From positions 560,151 through 624,150 of the forward strand of contig JAXDDX010000212.1 of assembly GCA_034670405.1 (NCBI GenBank): a DNA stretch of 64,000 nt. The letters are read 5' to 3'. This document shows, piece after piece, positions 1 through 10,797 of this stretch (position 1 is its first letter; each line of letters opens with the position of its first letter). The notes beneath the pieces are model-generated. The model worked only from the letters and a program-made list of their open reading frames with translations, ran no database searches and was not told where the DNA came from. This stretch comes from Hoplostethus atlanticus. Its lineage: Eukaryota; Chordata; Actinopteri; Trachichthyiformes; Trachichthyidae. Made by a program: the position numbers and the translations under genes.

Positions 1-1836
1 ACAGTATTAGGTACATTACTTTCTAGTCCAAGCTAACCACATGATGTGTATCACTACTTGCTAACAAGATTAGCTTAACAAACTAATTACCAGCTAACCT
101 AAATGTACATGCAATTTAAAATAAAATTGTTTTGTAAAAAAAAAAATGTTTTACTACCTCATTCACAGATCAACATCTAAATGAACAGAGCGCAATTAGA
201 AACGTACGATAAAATGAGTTACGGTATATTTCGTAGGCCATCTTAAGAAGAAACTGCTGTTGGGGTTGTAGCTCGTCTGATGAAGACAAGAAAGACATTT
301 CAACATGAATATAACATCGAGCTGCAGCGTCTACCATTACATCTACAATAAATGCAGCTGTGATGTTCGTAACCAACCTGCTTTGGGGGAACAAAGCTTT
401 TCATTAAATAGGAACGGTAAAAAGTAGGGAGGTTGGTTTTCTGTCCAACTGGCTCCTGCCACAGTCTGTGAATGGTCTACCATTACAATACCTCAGGGAA
501 CAGGACAAAAGCAGTCCCTTTACTAATGGACTGCTTTTTACTGCTAACCTGATTCAGTCAAATAGACAGAGCTTCGTGGCAAGCTAACAGCCAATTCACT
601 ACCTGAATACCAAACAGGCTGGCCAATAAGCAAAAATACTGACAGAAATGTGTGACTGGAGGTGTCCTGGTGGCTTGGCAGACTATTGTGCATACATTGC
701 ATAGTGGTAGCCATCCAAAAAGTCCCATCCTGCATCTCTCCTGCACTAGTACAGCCCCTGCAGCCTATTCCTTCTCAAATGATGTAAATAGAAGTTCATA
801 GTTGTATTGTAACATACAATTCTAGTCTGTCAAACTGCTAATAGCTCAAAACGAGACACAATCTGAATTATGTGGAGCAACAACATGCGTTCTGTCAGGG
901 TTCGAACCTGGACCTGAACCGCTTGACGTCATATCTTCTCCCTCTTCCATCTTTCCTGTCACACTCCACTGTATGCTATGTAATAAAGCACAAAATGCCT
1001 TCACAATAATATTAAAAAAGAAACAGGTGCTTGCATGAATTCACATGGAGAAATGAGCCAATGACTGAGGTCTTGAGCTTCCATAAACATTACCATTGCC
1101 GACGTATGAGACAGACAACAATACGCACTTTTTTGACTTGCCTCACTGAGTGCATACACAAATCTGACATCTAACCAGGTTAAATCCTGCAGGGAGACTC
1201 GATGACAACAGTTTCTGTCTTGATCAAATCAATATTATTACCTTAGGCAAGTTAGACAGACGATGAAAGCTCAACAAAGGGGATGAGCATTGAAAACCAT
1301 GTCTTTCCCATTTACAATTGACAGGAATCATCAACAGTGTCACAACAGAGGAGCGTTAGCTAAATCCTCCTCATGAATTATTGACTATGCCTCCAGATAC
1401 AAAGCAACAGCCTTCCACCCATGACAGACATTGAAGTTGACAGAATTAGATGCCTGCAGAGAGCTCCTCCCCCCGCTGGTGGAGGGAGAAACGCTCAGAG
1501 GACAAAGTGTTTCCTATGTGAAACATTAACCATGTTGTTCCAGAGTGGATGTTTCATACTACACTCAATGCTGCACACCCAGGTATCGTTTCCATAGTTA
1601 CCCTGATATTTACATTTTCATACATTTTCACAACGAAATCAGTGTATTCAAGAGCAGGGCCCGGTGGCTAATTGGTGTGCAACACAGTTTTTACCTTTCA
1701 TTGAAGCAAATCAAGTTTTTTTGTGTGATGGCTTATTACGTTTCCAAAGTGGCAGGGTGGAAAAACACTGAGCCAACGTGTCCATCAGCAGCCTAGCATC
1801 ATTCTGCAAAACACTGAACACCTCCCTGCTCATTCT
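1..1836. other. plekha7 intron 2, distal part; no feature recognised
   Basis: No exon, RNA gene or recognisable transposon was seen on either strand. The stretch lies downstream of plekha7 exon 2 on the minus strand, so it is read as intron 2. Confidence 0.5.
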
Positions 1837-2628
1837 GTACGGTGGCGCACTGCTTGCACTGCTGCCTCACAGCAAGAAGGTCCTGGGTTCGATTCCCGCC
1901 TGGGGCGCTGTTGACTCTGGGGTGTCCAGGTGGGTTATCGTCAATTATGTGTCTGAGCTCTTGTTTATTGGCTCTTGTTCATTTGATACACTTATTTGTC
2001 TTAGCTCTTGCTTATTTGGTTCACTTATTTGTCTTAGCTCTTGTTTATTTGATTCTCTTATTTGTCTCATTTGTTTAAGATATAGTAGGTTGCTAACTTA
2101 TTGCACTCTTACCTTAACACTAGTTATGCTCTTAGTTGCTTGTTTAGGAAGGAAATGCACTTACGATTTCTGGTGACTAGTAGTTTTCTTGCCTACCTAT
2201 GTTGAATGCACTTATTGTAAGTCGCTTTGGATAAAAGCGTCTGCTAAATGACTGTAATGTAATGTAATGTAATGTAATCTCCCGGGCCTTTCTGTGTGGA
2301 GTTTGCATGTTCTCCCCGTGCTCACATGGGTCTCCTCCTATAAAGAACCCATCTAAAAACATGCAACATCCTGTCCTGTCCCTGACCAAGATGAGGACCT
2401 ACACCTGGAACTGGTCCCCGGGCACTGCCCACTGCTCCCTGGCTGTCCCTGGAGGAAGGTCGGCGGGGATGGGGAAATGCAGAGACCTCATTCAACTCGG
2501 ACACCCTACCCTGCATGTGTGTGTGTGTGTGTTGTGTTCGGCGGCCACTTCCCCCCTTGCATGTGTTGTGTGTTGGTGCGTGTGTGCACCCCGAGTTGCA
2601 AATAAAGTAATCTTCTTCTTCTTCTTCA
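1837..2628 (+). mobile_element. DANA-like tRNA-related SINE, split by a younger insertion
   Basis: The left part (1837-1937) has the fish SINE head ggtggcgcactgcttgcact and the tRNA B-box-like GGTTCGATTCC. The body resumes at 2280 with tgtgtggagtttgcatgttc, then the accgg/ctggtccccgggcactgc block, and ends near 2605-2628 with aaataaag and a (CTT)n tail. This order is known from DANA/Mermaid-type fish SINEs. A separate element (1938-2279) separates the two halves. A short second SINE-type tail (about 2629-2668) follows. The exact family is uncertain. Confidence 0.6.
1938..2279 (+). mobile_element. Young SINE-like element, copy 1
   Basis: About 340 bp, starting tcgtcaattatgtg and ending with the fish SINE/LINE tail gtaagtcgctttggataaaa followed by a (TAATG)n run. 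It holds three imperfect repeats of about 30 bp (cttatttgtcttagctcttg). No tRNA-like A/B boxes are visible. A second copy at 31428-31768 differs at only a few positions before the tail, so the family moved recently. It interrupts an older DANA-like SINE. Confidence 0.75.
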
Positions 2629-2674
2629 TTTATTGTAAGTGACTCTGAATAAGAGTGTCAGCTAAAAGCATTGG

Positions 2675-2677
<3 letters not shown>

Positions 2678-2770
<93 letters not shown>
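2678..2770 (+). repeat. (TG)46 microsatellite
   Basis: An uninterrupted TG dinucleotide run that begins just after a SINE-type tail (about 2629-2668). Fish SINE tails often seed such runs. Confidence 0.97.
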
Positions 2771-2773
<3 letters not shown>

Positions 2774-3690
2774 GTTATCAAAGCAAGAACTGAATAGCAA
2801 ATCTGGTAACTTTCATAAAAACCTATTGGACTTTTATTATGACGTATCAACGTATGTGTGTGTGGGTGGTCAAAAATATTTGTTTCTTATTTTTATCTGT
2901 ATTCATCCTAACTATACACTCCATACTCCATCACTCCATACTCGATTCCTCTCATATGTGGATGAAAGGCAAAACAGCTTTCTACCTTTTCATTTCCAGC
3001 TACTCTGTTCGATTAAGAACACATAAAACACTACAGGTGAATAGCAATCAAATAGTGCTGTAAGACCGTACACTTCAGCTTGGTCATCAAACCCCCTGCA
3101 TATTTAGCCCCTCAGTGTCGCCTGCACATTTACCTGTTTCAACACTCCAGATGCAAAACAGTGCTACTTGGGTTTGATGTGACTCCCATCCACGGTGATT
3201 TGAATTTCAAATGGTTTCTGGAGGCATATGTGGATATTCAGTGTAGATTCCATCTGGCACGGTGCATCACAGGAGGCTTTCAGAAAAGCTACTGTTTGAG
3301 TCTTTTCCATGCATTTACAACACTGAAATACAATGTAGTAGTTACTTTGCTGGGGGTTAGTGCCAAGTGAGCAATAAGTCAGATCTTTAAGTCTCAACTG
3401 AGTCTGCAAGACAATGGCAGTATAATGCAGTAACATCCAATCATTTCTACGATAATATGTCCTCTTCTGCAGCCCTCTCCAGACGGCATTAACATTACAA
3501 GGGGAGGTTGGTAATTTGATTTTGCCCATGCACATCAGTGATTTCACTGATCATCAGTCATCCGGCCGGTAAAATATTTTACTGGAGAAGCGTGGTAATG
3601 CAGGAACCCGCCACACAACATCACCTACAGTACAGCAACACTGGCTAAACTTCAAGTGCCTCCATATCATTGTAACGCCAGATGCAGCAG
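2771..3690. other. Intronic sequence, nothing recognised
   Basis: AT-rich intron sequence with no convincing coding or repeat signal on either strand. Confidence 0.5.
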
Positions 3691-3935
3691 CTCCTGTGCT
3701 CTCTCTCTTCCTTTTATTGCTTATTTTCTATTCTGTCTGTGTTCCACAATTTGATCTGTTTTTTTGGCACCAGACTGGGTTTAAATGCACCATCTCTTCC
3801 TTTTATTGCTTATTTTCTGTTATATTTGTGTGCTTATGTTCGATTCTTTTTCCCCTGCTGAATCCTTTTACTTTTGCTGCTGCAACAACCTAATTTCCCC
3901 ACAGGATCATTAAAGTTTCATCTAATCTAATGCAA
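3691..3935 (+). mobile_element. LINE 3' tail fragment
   Basis: The segment ends with ctaatttccccacaggatca, then a ttaaag signal and a (TCTAA)n tail. That is the usual form of a fish non-LTR retrotransposon 3' end. An internal duplication is present: the block tcttccttttattgctta occurs at about 3706 and again at about 3794. No coding part remains, and the clade was not determined. Confidence 0.45.
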
Positions 3936-6355
3936 AGAGTGATGCTGGTCTATCGCCAGTAGTTATAGGACCCTGGTAATCCAGATGCCATGTGGAAGTC
4001 GGCAATTGCGTGGAACACCAGACGTTGATCCGGACGGGATTAAAACTACCCCAGGTTGTCAGAATCATTTCAGATGAAACTTTCGTTCCAGGCAAGATCA
4101 AATTCCTGTAGTACTCAGCAGACCTCCTCTGGTAATGCCGTCCAGAGAGGGCTTACCCTCCCCGTTTCTTCAGCCTTGTCAGAGTCTCACAGTAGGAGGC
4201 TATCCACCTTTTTGATGGGCTGACCGGCTGAGTGGGGCTGGGCAAAGTGCTGAGCACACCACAAAGCTGTCTTACACCTCTTGCCAGCCTGATGTTTGCT
4301 TTCAGCGAGGGAGAAGTGTGTGTATGTAGTTAAAGCCCCACAGTGCGGTGTGTGTACATGTGCGTTGTGTTATGTACAGTCCCATAAAGCACACGAACAG
4401 CAGCACACCCACAACTGACAGTGTGTATGTCTACGTTTATGTTTCTCATGTACCATTAAAATCCCCTAAAGCTGACAAACCGCGCCTCACACTCCTCGTC
4501 ACACACACTTGTTATATGATGTGCAGTCTGGGTGCTGCACCACAGGGGACAGCGCTACACTCTGAAACAAGGAGCTAACAAGCTGTAATCCACTTCAGGC
4601 TCCTCAGGCACAGCGGAGAAAACCCATACCACTATAAAGAGTCTCTGTTTACACAGAGGTCAATGCTCAGCAGCACTGTGTTAAGACGTAGTTCTTTATG
4701 GTGCGTTTACCTTGTGTCACGCATCGGGTCCCACGTGGTGAATTCATATTCGTCGAGGCTAGTGACCACTTTGGCCGTCCTTGGCCAGAAGGCGTGACGT
4801 TTGATGGGCACCAGCTTGTGACCCGCCTCCCGGCTGGGGTCATGGCTGCAGCAGGTACCCATCCCTCCAGCGGACCTCTAGACGATCAGCTGCTCTTTCC
4901 GACTCGATCTCTCTTGACACATCACTGGTACTTGTTCGGCACTCTTTGTCTTCCTTTTCCCGATTTTAAACTTCTGTGAACGTTTGCCCACCTGTTCTGT
5001 GTCTTCTCCTGGCCTCTCCAAGTTTCCCTCTAGATTTTAAGTTTAAAATCTGCATGAACGTTTCTTCCAGCAAAGGTAAATACGATGCAAGAGTGCAGGT
5101 TGGACAAGGACAAGTCGACGCTCTGCTGTTCATTGTCCTCCCAGTTTTAAACAATGTCCTCTCTCACTCCATTTCTCTCCTTTGCTCTGTCCAAACCAGT
5201 ATCACCCCTTTCTTTGTGTCTCCACCATCTTCCCCTCTCCTCTCTGTCTCCAACCTCCCCAGTGCTCCTCACATGATGAAGTGGCCTGGCGCTGTCTCGC
5301 CCGTCTCCTGACAGTGGCACAATTCTTACCGTCTCCCACGAGCAGCCAGACTTTTTTAGAGGCTCAACATTGCATCAACCATCTTGTTGTCTCTCTCCCC
5401 CTGTGCATCTGTGTCCTTCAATCCCTCCTTTGTGTGTGCCCTCCTTTGCTCGGTGTTGAGTACAGATGGACCCCCGCACTTTCCAACCCCAAGCCCCCCT
5501 TGTGGTCCACGGATATCAGTCATGTCGAGAAGAGCCGAGGCAGTCCTACGCTGTCATGCCGCGTGGGCTCGTCATGTGGAGCCACAACAAATTCAACAAC
5601 AACAACAAGCTTCTGAACAATATTTTCCTTTGTTTGCGCAGCACATGTTCATTTCATACACTTTTCCTTTCTGAAGTCTGTTGTTTCCATAGCATGTAGA
5701 TTGAAGTGCTGGCTATATGGCATGCACTGGCAAAGAATAGCATCATCTTGTTAGATAGAGATGACAATGATCACTTTCACCAACATGAGCCTCTTTGCAA
5801 AATGAATTCTGCCTGGTTTTTGATCCTGTGGGTGATGTGTTCTTTAATTGACTCAACATGTATTCAAGCATTCAGTGCTTCAGTGCTCTTTCTTGATTTA
5901 GATTTTGATGTGTTTTACATCAAGGTGAAAGAGCGCATGTGGCAATCACAGATTTCCATTGATGTCTGAGAGTCCGTGGGGTCAGAGCGAGCCGCCCCAG
6001 ACATCATGTGTTGATTTGGTTGAGAGCCGTCTCATGCTCGGTCTCATTCTTACTCTTGTATTTATGAGTGTTGCGCAACTGCTTATTCAAGGGACAGAGA
6101 AAAGCAGCCAGAGAAAAAAAATCAAAGGACGGAGGAAAAAATAAAAAATAAATAAGAGTGGAGCCATCGGTAGCATGCAGAGGAGAGAGGGCGAGAGGTT
6201 TCAACAATTGTACATGGCCACAAGAAGCAGGGCTGAATAGACAAAGGACTCTTTGATAGTAAAGCTGCAAAATCACCCCTGTTTGATGACTTGACTGATT
6301 AGGGTTGGAATAAAACTGGTAATAGGTCCAAGGGTCACAGCACTCACAACCGAAA
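3936..6355. other. Intronic sequence, no gene recognised
   Basis: Several open frames of 60-144 codons exist here (for example 4698-4979 and 5182-5616), but none shows a recognisable domain or splice context. They are treated as chance frames. Part of 4690-5660 is GC-richer than its surroundings and may be an old unidentified repeat. Confidence 0.4.
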
Positions 6356-6389
6356 GACCAGACTTAGGTGTTGACACCTAAGTCTGGTC
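6356..6389. repeat. Perfect 16-bp inverted repeat, 2-nt spacer
   Basis: Arms gaccagacttaggtgt (6356-6371) and its exact reverse complement (6374-6389) are separated by TG. This is a near-perfect palindrome able to form a cruciform or hairpin. No flanking transposon end was identified. Confidence 0.9.
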
Positions 6390-6518
6390 CCCTAGTCGTG
6401 TCTATTATAGTTCCATAACCCAAAAGCAAGTATCAGTAAACCTCTACCACACTCTTCTACCACTGACATGAAAGAGGTTAAAACGTCCAATATTCTTCCG
6501 TTTCCATGGTTTTGGTTT

Positions 6519-6725
6519 TACAAGTACTGTGCAAAAGTTTTAGACACCCTGGATGTTTTTATATAAATTTGGTTTTAGATGTTTATTTTCTGCAATAGTG
6601 TTTTACATTACTGTTTATAGTATTTGTTTTGATATTTAAAAACTTTTCTTTTCATTATTTTTGAAAGCATCTTCACTTTACGGATTTTTTTTTACATGTG
6701 CCTAAGACTTTTGCACGGTACTGTA
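6519..6725. mobile_element. Tc1/mariner-type MITE
   Basis: The termini are inverted repeats built on TACTGTGCAAAAGTTTTAGA (left) and the matching CCTAAGACTTTTGCAC (right), with TA at both ends. The roughly 205-bp interior is AT-rich with no open frame. TA target sites and a noncoding core fit a mariner-type miniature element. Confidence 0.75.
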
Positions 6726-7180
6726 CAAATGCTCAGGATAGGAATCATTGTGATGTTATTCCTCTTCTGAGGACAATACTAACAGAAGCATGTGGAGGAA
6801 AGAGGTGATGAATGCTAGGAACAGCCAAACTCTTCAAGTCCTGTTTCAATTTGTGTTGCACCTTTAGGTATATGCCATTTTGAAAGAGCGTCACTTTGAC
6901 TTATGCAGAGTGACGCGTTTGTGCCAAATAGTGAGCCCTTTGTTTGTGGACTCATGTTGACCTTCATATCCTGTCAGCCGTTATTATCACCTCAAAAAAA
7001 CAAAGAACATGACAAAAACTTGCTGTGCTGCCCTTAAGTAGACGAAGGTGTCAGAGATGATGGTGCAGCCAGGAAAAAAAAGAAAAAGAAAAGAAAAAAA
7101 AATTAGTGTGTCGATCGGCATGGAGGCAGGTGTAACCATGGTGATCTCTTCTGATATCTGGCTTTTGTACTGATGGACTG

Positions 7181-7185
<5 letters not shown>

Positions 7186-7229
<44 letters not shown>
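7186..7229 (+). repeat. (CA)22 microsatellite
   Basis: An uninterrupted CA run. Confidence 0.97.
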
Positions 7230-7233
<4 letters not shown>

Positions 7234-7703
7234 TATGGTGTGTATACAAACGCATACCGCAAAGACTTATTTTGCAGGCCAATTTTGGAACTAAACTAAA
7301 ATTTGTTGTAATTTTGTGCTAACAATCCTTTAATAGGAGCAGGTGTCCCTTTAACCAAAACTGTGGATGAAGTCATACATGCACGTACATGATGTCTTGT
7401 GCGTTTCTTGTGAATTATGCTGTAGGAGTGTTTAGTTTCTGTTAAAAGCTCATTGCTATCAGACTCTGTGTAGCAAACCAGTTACATTGAGGTTACAATC
7501 TGACGTCAATGTTCCCAGAGAGATCAGTCTGACAGATCTACGTCATACTCAGATCCTCCATGAGAGGCTGTGGATTAATACCGCAGCCTCGGGGCAAGGT
7601 TACATTTTCAGAGTAACTTCAAAGGTATTGAACACACGCACACACACACGCACACGACCCCAAAGACTGTAACTACTATAGGCAGAGACAAATGGCAAAA
7701 GAC

Positions 7704-7705
<2 letters not shown>

Positions 7706-7765
<60 letters not shown>
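7706..7765 (+). repeat. (GA)30 microsatellite
   Basis: A pure GA run of 60 bp. Confidence 0.97.
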
Positions 7766-7768
<3 letters not shown>

Positions 7769-8283
7769 ACTGAAATGACAGGGTGGTGATAGTAAAATAA
7801 AAGCTAATCGCTCTGGGCGGTTTTTAACCAATACCGAATTACAGACAGAGTGTAGTTTGGTCAAAGTTCACGGATGCAACAGTCACTGTGCATAAAACCT
7901 GCTAGCTGTTTACCAGTTGGACCACAGGTAGACATTAGGTCACTTCCACTGAGGCTCCACAACTTCAACCCTGCTTAGCCTGGAGACGTAGCCTAGACTT
8001 ACACAATCACCTGCAGCTGTCATTGCAACGGACAATCATCGCAGCCTGCAGGATCTGGTGGACTTTAACTCCCGCCTTCGTCTTCTTGGCTCCCAAGACG
8101 TAGTGTATACTATTGGTGTAGGTGGGTTCACACCAGTCAAGTCCCCCTGTCTTCACTTTCACTGACAACAATTAAATAAATGAAACTGTGCACTCACTGG
8201 CAAACAGGAAGTAGCGTGACTGGAGCCCAAATCATCTGCAAATGAGTTGAAACAAGTACTTGGGGCAAAAATTAATACTACGT

Positions 8284-8418
8284 TCAAGATTCAAGATTCT
8301 TCAGCACAATATTTACAATAAGAGCACTATTTACAATAGGATAGAAATATAAACCAAAAATATAGTAAAATATGAAAAAAAATTTATATGTAATATAAAT
8401 TATGTGTAGTCGCTTCCT

Positions 8419-8461
<43 letters not shown>

Positions 8462-8711
8462 TGTGTGTGTGTGCATAAGAGGGGCAGTGTGTGTGTCTTG
8501 GTGGGGGCCCTGGTGAGGTCAGAGTTCACAGTCCTGATGGCCTGAGGAAAGAAACTCCGTCTCAGTCTCTCTGTTTTGGCAGCATGACTACGGAGTCCGT
8601 TGTTGGGGTGGTGAGGATCCTTCATGATCCTGCAGGCTCTGGTCCTGCACCTCCTGGTGTATAAGTCCTGCAGGGTGGGGAGTGTAGTTCAGCCGAACGC
8701 ACTACTCTCTG
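8284..8711 (-). mobile_element. Rex1/CR1-type LINE, 3' end
   Basis: Minus-strand translation gives the C-terminal RT tail of this LINE group: LPTLQDLYTRRCRTRACRI, then RSFFPQAIRTVNSDL. A noncoding 3'UTR follows, ending in repeated GAATCTT-type units at about 8284-8300, a habit of Rex1-like LINEs. The upstream peptide AQDRKALQRVVRSAEL is shared with the LINE at 38777-41336, so both belong to one family. The copy is strongly 5'-truncated. Its 5' end is an inverted duplication (next entry). A TG microsatellite (8421-8473) lies in the 3'UTR. Confidence 0.7.
8421..8473 (+). repeat. (TG)n microsatellite
   Basis: TG run with one interruption near 8460, inside the LINE 3'UTR. Confidence 0.95.
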
Positions 8712-8820
8712 CAGAGCCTTCCTGTCCTGAGCAGAGCTGTTGCCAACCCTAACCAGGCAGTGATGCTTCCTGTCACTGCCTGGTTTGGCAACAGCTCCAC
8801 TCAGGATAGGAAGGCTCTGT
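8712..8820. repeat. Large inverted repeat made of LINE coding sequence
   Basis: The left arm (8712-8763) carries antisense LINE sequence. The right arm (8773-8819) carries the same segment in the opposite orientation, at about 90% identity apart from a 5-bp gap. The loop is about 9 bp. Both arms correspond to the SITAWFGNSSAQDRKALQ part of the LINE. This is the structure expected from twin priming during 5'-truncated LINE insertion. Confidence 0.8.
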
Positions 8821-9334
8821 TTCCCCTCAGAGGGGAAACCACTGACACAGCCGCTCCAGGAGGGATTCAAATGATCAAACAGCTCAAGTAATAATTATAT
8901 TTACCCTACCTGCCCTGAGGAAACTAATCCTGCCCAAATGGGGCTAAAAGCCCTATTGATACGGGACTACCATTACCTGGAGATGAGATCGTCTGACTTT
9001 AATCCCACTGTAATGTGTAAAGGAAAAACTCCAGTCCAAATCACCCACGGTATTTTGGTGAATCCAGAGGTCTACTGACAAAACTCACGTGCAAATGGAA
9101 CTCTATGTCTTCTTCTTCGTCTTCGTCTTCTTCTTCTATGGAGCTAGTACTGTAATCTATAGAGGAAGGGTTTGAATGTATTTTCGGGGCAAACCTTTGC
9201 TTTGCTAAATCAGGATGTGTCAAATTGCAAAATCTTGACCTGATATAATTGTATCTGTCATTTTAGCGAATTTCATTGTCCTGTGTGCAGCGTTAGGAAA
9301 TAACAATACTTTACATGAGCGTTATATACTCGAA
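8821..9334. other. Intronic sequence, nothing recognised
   Basis: Begins with a small palindrome (tttcccctcagaggggaaac, about 8820-8840). No gene or transposon end was identified beyond that. Confidence 0.45.
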
Positions 9335-9897
9335 ATATAAGTAACTGTATTCTGTTACATTACCCCCCAAAAAAAAGTATTCTGATTACAGATACTTGTG
9401 AAAAATTACTGAGGATGTGAGGATTACTTCTGGGAATACTTTTGAAGTGAAAATTATACATGAATTCATACAATATTTATAGAATACAATATACAATTCA
9501 AATGACTAAAATATCACAAAATACCACAAAGAGATACTACATGTAGTACAACACGCAGCCATGTTTATCTTGTTGCCATGGATACAGGTAGTGCTGCGTA
9601 AGCCTTGAAATTCTTTACCAAACATAAACTGGACTGCTTGGTCTTGTTTGTTAGTCAATCAGTTGCTAATATTTTTCAATTATCAAATATCAATTCTTTA
9701 CAAATTCTATCACTTTTAGGTTTACTGGCTACTGTGGACCTACCAATAGTAATAATAATGGCCTTGCTCTCTTTTGAGGTAAATAAATGACCCGGTCATT
9801 ATTGGTTTCATTAGTTGTACTGTACCTTTACACTGTAGATATGGCACAGTAATCTTAAAGTAACTAAAAGTAATCAGAATACAGGTACTAGGTTTTT
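9335..9897. mobile_element. Probable MITE with gtaactgtattctg termini
   Basis: The left end (about 9340-9365) reads agtaactgtattctgttaca and the right end (about 9860-9890) reads agtaatcagaatacaggtac, an imperfect inverted pair. The roughly 560-bp interior is noncoding and AT-rich. Similar ends are common in fish nonautonomous DNA transposons. I did not find a convincing target duplication. Confidence 0.5.
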
Positions 9898-10765
9898 AAA
9901 GTACCCCGTGCGAATGCGTGTCACAGAATGCAGGTAAACTGTTGATTACATCAGGTCGCCACATAATATCGGGCCCGTGCAAGCAGGGCTTAAGAGAGAG
10001 AAACGAATAGATGTCTTGGCTCAAACCAGCCAGCAGCGGCCAAAGCACCAGACTGAACACGAACGCTTCCACCAGGCCGGCTGTCACTGACACCGAGCCC
10101 CAGGCGACAGGCCAGCCATTGTGTGGCCATGGTCTTCCTCTAGCTGTCCCACTACACCACAGAGACAGGACACAAGGAGAAACCATAGGACTGTCACAGC
10201 AGAGCTACCACACCAGGCGGACATGTCAAGATAAACAGCTTACATTCATCTTATAACACACGCACGCACACACACACACACACACGCACACACGCACACA
10301 CGCACGCACACGCACACACTCGCACACTAACTGCTCCTCCACAGCTGCAACCATATTGTAAAGCCGCTGTGTGAATAGACTGAATGCGATATGCTCAAAT
10401 ACATCAAAGTTTCAGCTGACAGTGTGAACTTGTGAAAGTGAAACGACACCTTAAGAGAAATACGTACAGAAGTCATTGTGGCTGAAATTGGTAAACGGAT
10501 GCACTGTATATAATCTCCAATGTCAAAATGTCTACCAGCATTTTAAGACAGACACTGAGGTAAGTATGGAAAGCACTTGGAAAGAGAAGAGCTGTAAAAA
10601 AATAAAAATAATCTTTCATGCCAATACGCCTCCTCCAAGTTGGGCTGGGGAGAGGTCTCTCTCTCGCCCTCTCTCTCTCTGTTCCACCTTCTTGACCTCG
10701 CAGAGAGAAACAGACAGAAAAATTGATGGCAGAGCTAGTGAAAGATTTGGTAGGGCAGGGCACAT

Positions 10766-10797
<32 letters not shown>

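Larger units (their letters stand above)
6726..8283. other. Intronic sequence with microsatellites only
   Basis: Apart from the CA and GA runs listed separately, no exon, RNA gene or transposon end was recognised here. Confidence 0.5.

Noticed and set aside
2655-3026. Open frames through the TG microsatellite (poly Cys-Val or His-Thr)
   Set aside because: Low-complexity translation of dinucleotide repeats. The same applies to frames at 7676-7864, 6987-7262, 22498-22809 and 27080-27280.
4698-5700. Possible coding exons in plekha7 intron 2
   Set aside because: The several medium open frames have no domain similarity I recognise and lack paired splice sites in a consistent frame.
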